DNA of 55,341 nucleotides from an uncultured Cyclobacteriaceae bacterium (GTDB lineage: Bacteria > Bacteroidota > Bacteroidia > Cytophagales > Cyclobacteriaceae), in the NCBI GenBank assembly GCA_947492745.1, contig CANLOE010000037.1, positions 1 through 55,341 on the forward strand, in the 5' to 3' direction. Within the stretch, counting starts at the first letter, position 1. The number at the start of each line of letters is the position of its first letter. The notes under the pieces were generated by a model, which was not told the DNA's origin, searched no databases, and saw nothing but the letters and a program-made list of their open reading frames with translations. Below are positions 47,401 to 55,341 of the stretch, piece by piece. The position numbers were made by a program, and so were the translations under genes.

Positions 47401-48783
47401 GCTTTCAACCTTGCGGTGGGCAAGGAATTCGAGATGCTCAACAACGAGAGCCAGTACCGGTCCTACCGGGTCAAGCTCGACCACTTCAAGGTCTTCCATA
47501 AAGGCAGGGAACTGAAGGGGGACATCGAGTTCAATAACGACCGTGACGTGGCCGTCTTCAAGGCATTTGAGATACTGCCCCCCAACGAAAAGCTGGAAGC
47601 AGAGATCAAGGTCACTTGGGAAGAGAAAAAGAACGGTCGTTGGGTGGCCCTGTCCGCCAACGGAAAGGTGGAATCGGAAACGGAAAGGACCGGCTTCCAA
47701 ACAGGGGAAGCCCCCAAGAACATCCCGGAAAACAATGTGGCCTTTGCCTATCCGGTACCCCAACAGTACAGTTTCCTGAAGAAGGAATATCCCAATGGGT
47801 ACATGAAACTGGGCATGAGCCAACCCTACCTCTTCGAACAGGGAAAAGAGGGACAGGAATGGAAGTTCGTGGCCAGGTTCACGGCCGAGGGACTGACAGA
47901 GGTTACCGATGTACCCCTCTCCTATGACAAGGGAAAGGCCATGATCGGTTATACCATTCCGGAAACGCTCAGGAACGAAAGGGCCTATACCTTGGAGTTC
48001 ATCAAGTTGCCTGTAAGAAGCCGGGACATCGATGCCAACGTGAGGAACGATAGCACTACTGTTGCCATGGGCGAGGGTTCAGTCAGCGTTGCCTCGAACA
48101 GCATCGAAGGTACCCTCACCTTGGCCGAGGACCAATTGCTGCATACCACCCGTTTCAGGACCAGTAGGTACGACAACTTCAATGACAAGCTCAACGCGGC
48201 CAATGGCCACAAGGACCTGGCCGTCATCGTACCGGGTTGGAACATACTCAAAATGGGGCATTCCTTTACTGCGGATGAGCTCTTCGACAAAACGGAACTT
48301 TCGGGCTGGAGGGACCTGCCCGGCCTGGTACAAGTAGCCGCACTGCCCGACAACAAATGGTTCAGCAACCATATCAATCCCGTTCTTTATGCCAATTATC
48401 CCTTGAACGGGACCGTAAGGATCAGCGATTGGAGGGCCGAGCAACCTGCCGGTGTCCCTCCCCTGAAAGGAGCGGTCAGCATCTTCCAAGAAGAAGAATC
48501 CTTTGTATTGGAGGAAGGGGGCGGTACAGGCGCTATCCCATCGATCGGTGGAAAGAGCTACCTCTCTTATGATATGGAGTACTATACCTATATGGATTAC
48601 AGGGAACTCAAGGACAAGGCCTACGCACTCCGACTTGGCACCGGTACGGTCCCTGCGGGCACTGGCCCTATGGGCAATGGTTTTGTCAATATCATGAAGG
48701 GCAGGTACAACATACGGATGACCTACACCCTCCCGGGACTGAACAAAGTAACGACACAACGGATATTCACCATCAAACGATGA
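44407..48783 (+). CDS. Very large exported beta-rich protein, unknown
   Basis: A protein of about 1458 aa from ATG 44407 (start MTKTLGTYL, with an in-frame Met ten codons earlier). A signal peptide (about 1-27, ending FSWAQG) exports it. The chain is dominated by short beta stretches separated by Gly/Asp turns and contains repeated aromatic patches (AFYGFGGGMYYHMSM, AYFMVGKEI). A Gly-rich core at about 585-960 looks like a long beta fold, perhaps a barrel or adhesin body. Cysteines are few, clustered near 175 and 880-975. It has no T9SS C-terminal domain and I recognise no family. ATGA overlap joins it to the next gene, so it is the first member of a three-gene coupled operon. GC content is visibly higher than in the flanking genes. 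Confidence 0.75.
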   Translation: MTKTLGTYLTVSILALILGPVTFSWAQGNNVPGDSSDNNLAARIHALHDKILDEGRTVETLTMDDMASLPVGIVKDIGGQKFIIAIDGARFTPKGAFFDAYISLPLPFSNKKIAFAAKDIAIHPGGLAASTDTKLTLVEDSKHRLNKNIELVLPGSPYGEFNYVSWDCSGFKEVNLKGVFEFDRNMIVPDNGDNKVTATFETVTSDPGNIMASVSISPFRLTKLKDLSFEVQRATVDYSDLNSPPGMAFPDTYRNEFDGNTELWQGFHLEAATVRLPEELSPKTGRKSIDIRNMLIDNSGVTGAFGVSNLFAKEDGSLNGWPFSIDSLGIVLERNRLKGGAFKGALQVPLFDGDSPMEYEALISQRNGETDYLFAVTPGKELNASVLAAKIQLDRASTIIIEKKNGKLMPSAILHGKASISAGTKLSVKELEFQNLHLITEKPYILSGVWALHGKGQQKAANFPISISNITFAHDQQRMALNFEAALSLMNKEDKGFGATTKISVKGKIEETIEGSGELAVNAQQWKYDKTTIDDIYINAKGGAYDLEGRLSLYDEDPVYGNGFRGQVKAQFQPGIGVDAIAQFGNVDGLRYWYADAAVRLPNGAPISPGMAFYGFGGGMYYHMSMQKFDEKELANATASGQSELQVGASESGLQYVPDNTTGLGFRAGVTLGTHPTPTPFNGDASFEMAFNKHGGAKYIIFRGEGFFMQPIGNRSSKAPLYADLMVSYDFNNKSLHANLDTYVNMGLVKGIHKDGLAGSAVMHFSPETWYIHIGTPDQRIGLNFLGLVKTGAYFMVGKEIPGMPTPPDIVSEILGGEDLDFMRDENALGSGAGIAFGSSMEVNTGKQNFLIFYGQFGAGLGFDIMLKNYGSARCAGRSEPLGINGWYASGQAWAYVHGRIGIRVNLKFVKGEFDILSIGAAAVLQAKLPNPVYMQGMVGGRFDILGGLVKGKCKFKLRIGEECEILGASSVTGVKAIAELKPTAGSGEVSVFTAPQAAFNLAVGKEFEMLNNESQYRSYRVKLDHFKVFHKGRELKGDIEFNNDRDVAVFKAFEILPPNEKLEAEIKVTWEEKKNGRWVALSANGKVESETERTGFQTGEAPKNIPENNVAFAYPVPQQYSFLKKEYPNGYMKLGMSQPYLFEQGKEGQEWKFVARFTAEGLTEVTDVPLSYDKGKAMIGYTIPETLRNERAYTLEFIKLPVRSRDIDANVRNDSTTVAMGEGSVSVASNSIEGTLTLAEDQLLHTTRFRTSRYDNFNDKLNAANGHKDLAVIVPGWNILKMGHSFTADELFDKTELSGWRDLPGLVQVAALPDNKWFSNHINPVLYANYPLNGTVRISDWRAEQPAGVPPLKGAVSIFQEEESFVLEEGGGTGAIPSIGGKSYLSYDMEYYTYMDYRELKDKAYALRLGTGTVPAGTGPMGNGFVNIMKGRYNIRMTYTLPGLNKVTTQRIFTIKR

Positions 48784-50888
48784 TCGAGAAAAGGAACATA
48801 TGGCCAATGATGATATGCACGCTATTGCCCTGCATATTGTCCCTAGTGATGGCACCGGGCACGGTACGGGCGCAGCAGGCACCAAAACCCGCCATCAAAG
48901 CATTGACAAGAGTGACCGGTGGGGCCATCATCCTACGCTGGGCACCGACCACCCCAATTGCCTGGCAATTGGGGAACGGAAACGGTTATACCGTGGAGCG
49001 CTATACCGTCGAAAAAAATGGTGTGGACATTTCCCAAAACCCTGAAAAGACCACATTGGGCAACGGCCCTTACCGACCCCTGCCCTTAACGGCATGGGAG
49101 GCCATCGTCAGAGACAATGACCGCGCGGCCATTGCGGCACAGGCCATCTATGGTGACCGTTTTGAAATGGTGGACCCTTCTTCCAATACCACAAGTTTCG
49201 TGGACCAGTCCACCGAACTGGAGAACAGGTTCACTTTTGCACTGTTCATGGCCGAAGAGTCCGCTGAAGTGGCCAAGGCTTCCGGTCTGATGCTGGAGGA
49301 CAAGAATATCTTACCCAACGAAAAATACGTTTACCGGGTATACCTGAGCGCTACAAACCCCGATTATCCCGTGGATACGGCCACGGTATTCGTGGACCCC
49401 AATGAAGTCATGGAACTGCCCGCCATAACGGACATCAAGGCCGAGTTCGGGAACAGGGCCGTGAGCCTGAGCTGGGAGACCTTTTACTTCCAGCGTATCT
49501 ACACGGCCTACCAAATAGAAAAAAGCGGGGACGGGGGCAGGACCTACTCTATCGGCGACGGTCTTCCCTTCCTGAACACACAAAGGGAGGGCAACGGACC
49601 TGCGCGACGGGCCTATTATGTGGATTCACTCGCCAGCAATGACAAGACCTACCACTACAGGATACGTGGCATCACCCCTTTCGGGGAATTGGGACCTGTA
49701 TCGGAACCGGTTTCAGGTAAAGGTGCGGTAAGCATTGCTGCCATCATCCCTGCCATCGACAGTGCCACTATCGGCCCAAATGGTGAAACCTATCTGAAAT
49801 GGCGCTTTCCAAAGGATGCCGAGGACAAACTGATGGGTTTTATTATAGCAAGGGCCAAAAAGGTCGACGGGCCCTACGAGATCATCACAAAATCACCGAT
49901 AGCCCCAGCATCAAGGTCCTTTGAAGACCCTACTCCGCAATCGGTCAATTACTATACCATCAGGGCCATGGGAAAGAACGGGGAAGAGGTCAACTCTTTT
50001 CCGGCACTGGTCCAGCAAGAGGACAACGACCCACCATTGGCACCACAGGGACTGAGCGGTGAAGTGGACAGTCTGGGCAATGTCATCTTAAAGTGGTCGG
50101 GCAACAAAGAACCGGACCTATTGGGTTACAAAGTGTTCCGTGGGAACGGCCCCGATGAGGAATTCGTGGAGGTCACCAATGATATCCTGGTACTACCGAC
50201 ATTCGGTGAAAAAATCAATATCAATACACTGACCAAAAAAATCTATTACAGTATCGTGGCCATGGACCATCGCTTCAACAAATCGGACTACTCACAAATA
50301 CTGAAGTTGGAGAGGCCGGATGTGGTCCCCCCCGCAGCACCGGTCATCACCCAAGTGGACAACAAGGCCGGTCAGGTCTGTCTGGTATGGCGACAAAGTC
50401 CCAGTAAGGATGTGTCCAGATATTTGCTCTACCGGGAAGATGCAGGTACAACCGTGGAAGTAGCCGTTTTCGGTGCTTTGGGAAAGGCGACCTCCTATTG
50501 TGACAAGGAAATTACAGCGGATAGGGATTACACCTATCGCTTGTACGCCATCGACAGTACCGGAAATAGGTCAGGAGCATCCACTATAGGGGTTGCGACA
50601 TTGCTGAGCATTGATAAAAGCGACATTGTCCTCAAAGCTTCCGTGGACAGGGACAAAAGGCAGGTCCTTTTGGAATGGGCACTGAGTGGAAAAGAAGCGG
50701 ACAGGGTGCAGGTGTTCCGCGCGGTCAATAACGGCCCCCTGCGCTTGCACAGGACACTGGGGAGCGGCACCGACAGCTACATGGAAAAAGGATTGACCAT
50801 CAATACGGTTTACAGGTACAAGATAAAGGTATTTTACAGTGACGGTTCCACCTCCGGTCTGAGCAAGGAAACCAAGGTGGTCTATTGA
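48780..50888 (+). CDS. Exported fibronectin type III-like protein
   Basis: A 702-aa exported protein with a signal peptide (about 7-32, ending TVRAQ). At least five fibronectin type III-like modules follow, recognised by repeated strands such as AVSLSWETFYF, ETYLKWRFPKDAEDKLMGF, NVILKWSGNKEPDLLGYKVF and QVCLVWRQSPSKDVSRYLLY. Such modules mediate surface binding. No T9SS C-terminal domain is seen, so it may stay in the periplasm or outer membrane, or be bound by a partner. Its start overlaps the preceding stop (ATGA) and its stop overlaps a TTG upstream of the next gene. It acts in the same unit as the flanking giant proteins. Confidence 0.82.
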   Translation: MIEKRNIWPMMICTLLPCILSLVMAPGTVRAQQAPKPAIKALTRVTGGAIILRWAPTTPIAWQLGNGNGYTVERYTVEKNGVDISQNPEKTTLGNGPYRPLPLTAWEAIVRDNDRAAIAAQAIYGDRFEMVDPSSNTTSFVDQSTELENRFTFALFMAEESAEVAKASGLMLEDKNILPNEKYVYRVYLSATNPDYPVDTATVFVDPNEVMELPAITDIKAEFGNRAVSLSWETFYFQRIYTAYQIEKSGDGGRTYSIGDGLPFLNTQREGNGPARRAYYVDSLASNDKTYHYRIRGITPFGELGPVSEPVSGKGAVSIAAIIPAIDSATIGPNGETYLKWRFPKDAEDKLMGFIIARAKKVDGPYEIITKSPIAPASRSFEDPTPQSVNYYTIRAMGKNGEEVNSFPALVQQEDNDPPLAPQGLSGEVDSLGNVILKWSGNKEPDLLGYKVFRGNGPDEEFVEVTNDILVLPTFGEKININTLTKKIYYSIVAMDHRFNKSDYSQILKLERPDVVPPAAPVITQVDNKAGQVCLVWRQSPSKDVSRYLLYREDAGTTVEVAVFGALGKATSYCDKEITADRDYTYRLYAIDSTGNRSGASTIGVATLLSIDKSDIVLKASVDRDKRQVLLEWALSGKEADRVQVFRAVNNGPLRLHRTLGSGTDSYMEKGLTINTVYRYKIKVFYSDGSTSGLSKETKVVY

Positions 50889-50899
50889 AAGAAGAGAGA

Positions 50900-53800
50900 A
50901 TGAAAGGATTAAAGTTCATAGTATTGTTTATCGGCTTCTCGACCCTCTGGGAAGGGGCTTTCGCACAGGAAGGTTATACCGAAATCGAAGTAAGGGCAAT
51001 CCGTCTAAAAGGGACGACCATCAAGACAGGGGAAAACGATGCCGAGTATACCTTTGTGTTCGATCTGCCGCGCACAGGGAGATGCTTTGGCGAAAGCGGT
51101 AGGAGGCTGGACTGGCACTATCCGGGCAATAACCTGATCGTATCGGGTTACAGGCAGCCTTTCAACAATGATTTGGAAATCAGGTTCGATGCCTGGGAAG
51201 ACGATGTGGGGAGCCGTTGCCAGCATACCGCCTCGGATGATGACCGTAGGATACATACTTTTACACTACCACTTAGCGCCTATGCTCCAGGAAGGCCCCA
51301 TAGGGTACACCTTTACCTCGACCCGAACTTTGTGGCCGTCGATGGCAACGGTAATGCCGCATATATCGCAGAAATCGAATTCTCTTATACCATCCCCGTC
51401 CCCTCGGTCCCGACTCCCAATAAAACGGGATTCTATTGTGAAGGGGAAGAGGTGACCCTTTCCACCTCGGTGGCCAGCCCTACACCGTCGGACACCCGAT
51501 TCCTCTGGGAATACTATATCGAAGGCGATAATACGGTAACAAGAAGGGACAATCCGGCCTATTGTGGTGATGACTATGACAATGATATTGCAACATGCAC
51601 ATTCGTCAGGTGCTTCGAACAGGGCCTGGACTGTTCCTGTTGCAATGAGCCAAGGTACCTGTTCACGACTACGCGCAACTGGCGCGACTTGGGTACCAGC
51701 AATACCCCTTCCATTACAAAGCGTATTTCGGAGGATTTCCTTAACCTTTCATCAAAGCTCAGGGGCGGCAACCAAAGGATCAGGTTCCGGGTTCGGGCAT
51801 CTTCTGGATCATCGACCAGTGAACTCAGCGCAGAGAGCAGCGCCATCGATGTAGCGGCCCTTCCACCGACCTTCACGGGGACTTCCCAAACTGAGAGTTG
51901 CAGCAATGGGAATACGGGCACCGTAACGGTAGAAGGCATTGGCCGTACCTTTGGTACCTTTAGGTATTATATATATGACAAGGATTTCTACGAGACCTGC
52001 ACGGACCCTTTGGACAACGCCTGCATCTTGGCAGCAGTAGATGACGGTGAAGCAAGTGCCGGTAACTTGAAGGTAGAAGACTTGGGGCCAGGAAACTACG
52101 TTATGGCCATTGCCAATCCCGGGGGCACCTCGGGCAACTGCTTCAATGCCTTTGAGTTCAGCATCGGCACCTATGATACACCGGCCATCGATGACCTCCG
52201 GATATCAAAGTCCATCTCCTGTTTTGGGGAAAACGATGCGGAACTTTCCGTGAGCACCATCGGTGGGGCCGACGGTGACTTCACTTATAGCATTATACCC
52301 GATCCGACAGGTAGTTCCTTTGTGCAGGGTACGGACAGGTCCGGTGGTACGTTCAAAGGCCTGCCCGCCGGTAACTACACGGTGAGGGTGACCGATGTCT
52401 GTGGCCTGCCTGCCGAGCAAACGATCACGATCGCACAACCCACAAAGGTAGAAGGGAGCATCATTGCAGAGAAAGGCCCCGATTGTTTCGATCCGGCCAA
52501 TGGCCAACTATCCGTCCGTGCGTCCAAAGGTTCTGGCAGCTACGATTTTACCCTGATCAAGGACGGGAGTATCCTGGACACTGAAAAGAACAGTACCTCG
52601 ACCCAAAAGACCTTTCAGGGACTGTCCACAGGCAACTATACCCTACAGGTCACGGATGCGGCAAGACCTTCCTGCCCTGGCTACGAGCATAGTTTTACTT
52701 TCGCTGCCCCTGCCCCATTGGAGCTCGTCCTAAGGTCCAGATCGGACATCGATTGCCCAGGAGGTACAGGGGAAATAAGACTTGAGGCCAGCGGTGGTTC
52801 CAATAATTACAGCTATACCATTGAAAATGTAGCTTCAGGTGAGCGATTGAGCAATGGCAGCGGCGTTTTTACAGGACTGAACAAAGGGACCTATAGGGCC
52901 AGTGTCAGAAACAACAATGCCTGTAGGGACGAAAAGGTACTTGCCGGCACGGTCGGCATCACCGAACCTGCCCCTTACCGCGTATCGGTGTCTTCCAGGA
53001 ACATTACCTGTGAGGGCGATGACAATGGCGAGGCGGGTGTCTCCGTTTCCGGGGCCAATGGTGGCTATGCCTTCCAATGGCAGTTCGATACCGGTAACGG
53101 TTGGGCCGACTACAACCGCAACGGAGAGGGCAAGGGCGAGAAAATCACCGGGCTTTTTGGGGCCAGCTACAGGGTGTCGATAATGGATGCCAAAGGCTGT
53201 GCCCATACCTCGGAAGCGGTCGTTATCGGCGAACCTGCCCGACTGGTCCTGAGCGCATTGGAAAGCACCGACATCACCTGCCTTGGTGAGACAGATGGCA
53301 GGATAGACATCAATGCATTGGGGGGATGGGGCAACTACAGCTATGAATACAGTACAGATAACTGGGCAAATCCCAAGAGTTTCGACCAAAATACGGGTTT
53401 TGGCCAGGGTACCTATCGGGTGCGGGTCAGGGACAGTGAGGGTTGTGTAGTATATCATCCCGAGCCTATCGTCTTTACGGCACCCAGCGAGGCGCTGAAA
53501 GTGGAACTGGAACTTTCCGACTACAACGGTTTCCAGGTTTCCTGTGCAGGTGGTGATGACGGTTCCATCCTTGTGAAAGCCTCCGGCGGAAACGGCGGCC
53601 CCTTTGCCGGGGCAGGGTATCTTTTCTCGGTAGATGGCGGGGTCTTTAATGCAGAAAACCCCATCACGGGTATCGGTGCCGGGACACACCGGGTCGAGGT
53701 CAGGGACGGCAGGGGCTGTACCCGGTCCTTCACTTTGGACTTTACCGCTCCCACCGCTTTCGGTATCGGATTGGTGGGCAAGGGTGATGTGGAGTGTTCC

Positions 53801-54991
53801 GGGGATTTCTCCGGTAGCCTTGAAGTAATCGCAAATGGAGGTATCGCACCCTATGTTTTTGCCATCGGTGATGGAGGGTACGGTACGGAACCCATCTTCG
53901 AAGGGCTGACCGCAGGTACCCATCCCGTTCATGCCAGGGATGCCAACGGCTGCACCTCTTCCCTGGAAGTGGACATCAACAGCCTCAATCCCGAGATCGG
54001 TATCGGTTTCAACACCACGGAGGCATCCTGTTTCGGTTATGCCGATGGCAAAGTGATGACCACCCTGTCCGGTGGCAGTCCCCCCTTCGCCTACAGCTGG
54101 AGGGGCAGGGAAGAAAATATCGGTAACCTTTCCCGTATCGGTTCGGGATGGTACCACCTATCGGTGACCGATCAAAAGGGCTGTTCCGTTACCGACAGTG
54201 TGTTCGTGGGACAACCGGAGAATATAGATATAGGCGGGGATGTCACCCTGTGCCGGGACCAATCCTACACCCTTTCGGCTCCATCGGAGGGGCCGGACAC
54301 CGTTTATTCCTGGTCATCGGACAATGGCTTCAGCAGTACGGACAGGACGGTGACCTTGGAAGAGGCAGGCACCTATTCCGTCACGGTATCAGGGACCGAT
54401 GGATGTGTGATGACTGACGAACTGGAGCTCGGTTTCAATGACATCCTGCTGGAGCCTTACTTCTTGGGCGCAACGGCCAATATCATCGGTGACACCCTGC
54501 AACTGATAGAGGTCAGTTATCCCAAACCGGACAGTGTGCAGTGGGACTTTGGTCCCGATGCCCTGGTCCACGATATGGATGCCGCATACCCCAAGGTCAG
54601 CTTCCAAGAGGAAGGCGAACATACCATAGCACTGACCGCATATCTCGGGGGATGTGTGGAAACCATCGAAAAGAAGGTCTCTTTCTATGCCCCTGAGGAT
54701 TTTCCCGATCTGGACGGAGGCCTTGAACTGGGAGAGGTCGGCATCAAGGGTATCAAATTGTACCCCAACCCCAATGATGGCAGGTTCAGCTTGGAAGTGG
54801 AAATGCACCAAGTGCAGAGCCTGGCCACATTCATATACAATATAAACGGCATCGAAGTGGCACGGCAGTCCGGAACGGATGCCCTTGCCTATCTGATGAG
54901 GTTCGACCTGTCAGGGGAAACATCGGGTGCCTATGTCATGAAGCTCGTCACGGAGTTCGACCAAAGGGAATTGAGGATAGTTATTGAATAA
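50900..54991 (+). CDS. SprB-repeat giant surface protein with T9SS sorting domain
   Basis: A protein of about 1363 aa with a signal peptide (1-23, ending GAFAQ). The N-terminal half (about 30-330) has Cys-rich beta modules. Then about nine SprB-like repeats of 60-90 residues run to about 1120, each marked by a C-x-G...G-x-I/L-x-V turn such as SCFGENDAELSV and ITCEGDDNGEAGVSVSG. Two PKD/Ig-like modules follow, and IKLYPNPNDGRFSLEV starts a T9SS sorting domain (last 75 residues). SprB repeats occur in gliding adhesins of Bacteroidota. The start is ATG 50900; a TTG at 50885 in the preceding stop is an alternative. It is the last gene of the coupled trio; a gene continuing the system may lie beyond the window. 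Confidence 0.88.
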   Translation: MKGLKFIVLFIGFSTLWEGAFAQEGYTEIEVRAIRLKGTTIKTGENDAEYTFVFDLPRTGRCFGESGRRLDWHYPGNNLIVSGYRQPFNNDLEIRFDAWEDDVGSRCQHTASDDDRRIHTFTLPLSAYAPGRPHRVHLYLDPNFVAVDGNGNAAYIAEIEFSYTIPVPSVPTPNKTGFYCEGEEVTLSTSVASPTPSDTRFLWEYYIEGDNTVTRRDNPAYCGDDYDNDIATCTFVRCFEQGLDCSCCNEPRYLFTTTRNWRDLGTSNTPSITKRISEDFLNLSSKLRGGNQRIRFRVRASSGSSTSELSAESSAIDVAALPPTFTGTSQTESCSNGNTGTVTVEGIGRTFGTFRYYIYDKDFYETCTDPLDNACILAAVDDGEASAGNLKVEDLGPGNYVMAIANPGGTSGNCFNAFEFSIGTYDTPAIDDLRISKSISCFGENDAELSVSTIGGADGDFTYSIIPDPTGSSFVQGTDRSGGTFKGLPAGNYTVRVTDVCGLPAEQTITIAQPTKVEGSIIAEKGPDCFDPANGQLSVRASKGSGSYDFTLIKDGSILDTEKNSTSTQKTFQGLSTGNYTLQVTDAARPSCPGYEHSFTFAAPAPLELVLRSRSDIDCPGGTGEIRLEASGGSNNYSYTIENVASGERLSNGSGVFTGLNKGTYRASVRNNNACRDEKVLAGTVGITEPAPYRVSVSSRNITCEGDDNGEAGVSVSGANGGYAFQWQFDTGNGWADYNRNGEGKGEKITGLFGASYRVSIMDAKGCAHTSEAVVIGEPARLVLSALESTDITCLGETDGRIDINALGGWGNYSYEYSTDNWANPKSFDQNTGFGQGTYRVRVRDSEGCVVYHPEPIVFTAPSEALKVELELSDYNGFQVSCAGGDDGSILVKASGGNGGPFAGAGYLFSVDGGVFNAENPITGIGAGTHRVEVRDGRGCTRSFTLDFTAPTAFGIGLVGKGDVECSGDFSGSLEVIANGGIAPYVFAIGDGGYGTEPIFEGLTAGTHPVHARDANGCTSSLEVDINSLNPEIGIGFNTTEASCFGYADGKVMTTLSGGSPPFAYSWRGREENIGNLSRIGSGWYHLSVTDQKGCSVTDSVFVGQPENIDIGGDVTLCRDQSYTLSAPSEGPDTVYSWSSDNGFSSTDRTVTLEEAGTYSVTVSGTDGCVMTDELELGFNDILLEPYFLGATANIIGDTLQLIEVSYPKPDSVQWDFGPDALVHDMDAAYPKVSFQEEGEHTIALTAYLGGCVETIEKKVSFYAPEDFPDLDGGLELGEVGIKGIKLYPNPNDGRFSLEVEMHQVQSLATFIYNINGIEVARQSGTDALAYLMRFDLSGETSGAYVMKLVTEFDQRELRIVIE

Positions 54992-55010
54992 GAGATATCA
55001 GTCATCAGTC

Positions 55011-55341
55011 ATTAGGGATTTGTAGGGGTGGTGATAGTCATTGGTTGATTGGTCATTGGGGATTTGTGGGGGTGGCAAGGGTCATTGGACAGCGGTCATT
55101 GGGGATTTGTAGGGGTGGTCAGGGTCATTGGTCATTGGGGATCTGTAGGGGTGGTAAGGGTCAGTGGTCATTGGTCATTAGGGATTTGTGGGGGTGGTAA
55201 GGGTCATTGGGCATTAGGGATTAGTCACTGGGGATTTGTGGGGGTGGCAAGGGTCATTGGACACTGGTCATTGGGGATTTGTGGGGGTGGCAAGGGTCAT
55301 TGGACAGCGGTCATTGGGGATTTGTAGGGGTGGTCAGGGTC
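55011..55341 (+). repeat. Intergenic tandem repeat of about 43 bp, open at the window end
   Basis: At least eight units each contain GGGGATTTGTGGGGGTGG or a close variant, at 55011, 55053, 55097, 55134, 55176, 55225, 55268 and 55311. Spacing is 37-49 bp. The 76 bp at 55051-55126 recur exactly at 55266-55341, five units apart, a higher-order duplication. The array begins about 20 bp after the giant gene stop and continues past the edge. The strand is strongly asymmetric (G/T-rich on plus), and the spacing is not a multiple of three, so it is unlikely to be coding. Confidence 0.9.

Noticed and set aside
52835-54157. 440-codon minus-strand frame
   Set aside because: It is the complement of the SprB-repeat gene, whose high GC keeps the opposite strand open; no motifs.
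55049-55327. 92-codon frame across the tandem repeat
   Set aside because: Arises from a low-complexity repeat whose unit length is not a multiple of three.
55011-55341. CRISPR array
   Set aside because: Units are contiguous with no unique spacers.

Overview
The window comes from a member of the Bacteroidota, most likely a Cytophagales-type marine or gliding relative; I cannot name a genus. Signs of this are four type IX secretion cargo proteins with C-terminal YPNP sorting domains, a LytS/LytTR pair, a SprB-repeat protein, TAnnTTTG promoter -7 boxes, a DnaG without the usual zinc ligands, and a PASTA/ddl neighbourhood typical of the phylum.

Layout. 1-5.5 kb: a secreted protein, a GH5 endoglucanase with two CBM6 modules and a T9SS tail, an ICMT/PEMT-like methyltransferase and a small TPR protein. 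5.5-7.3 kb: a gene-poor stretch with decayed frames and nested small elements. 7.3-13.1 kb: a minus-strand block with an SDR, LytTR regulator, LytS kinase, TPR protein and TonB-dependent receptor. 13.4-15.9 kb: a dense cluster of non-coding inverted-repeat elements around a Panacea-type toxin-antitoxin pair. 15.9-33.7 kb: mostly core genes (surE, ribBA, dnaG, mrp, a NifU-like scaffold, ddl, a PASTA protein, rhodanese, an M50 protease and a HAD phosphatase) mixed with two large T9SS cargo proteins, one an M43-type metalloprotease.

33.75-44 kb: a tRNA-Ile2(CAU) followed by a defence island. A type I restriction-modification operon has the order hsdR-hsdS-X-hsdM, where X is a DUF3883-type putative nuclease, and all four genes overlap at start and stop codons. 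Next come a HARE-HTH plus nuclease-fold protein, a truncated XRE regulator and, on the other strand, an uncharacterised protein with a nuclease-like D/E-x-S core. No integrase is visible.

44.3-55 kb: a GC-richer operon of three very large exported proteins (1458, 702 and about 1363 aa). The first is unrecognised and beta-rich, the second has fibronectin-III-like modules and the third has about nine SprB-like repeats with a T9SS tail. A tandem repeat of about 43 bp follows and runs off the window.

The strongest unexplained signals are: (1) at least four families of 150-220 bp elements with imperfect terminal inverted repeats and 3-bp TNA target duplications, stacked head to tail and nested, flanking the toxin-antitoxin pair; (2) the composite tRNA-anchored defence island with three different nuclease-like accessory proteins; and (3) the three-gene secreted operon. 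Every call was made by eye, without database searches.
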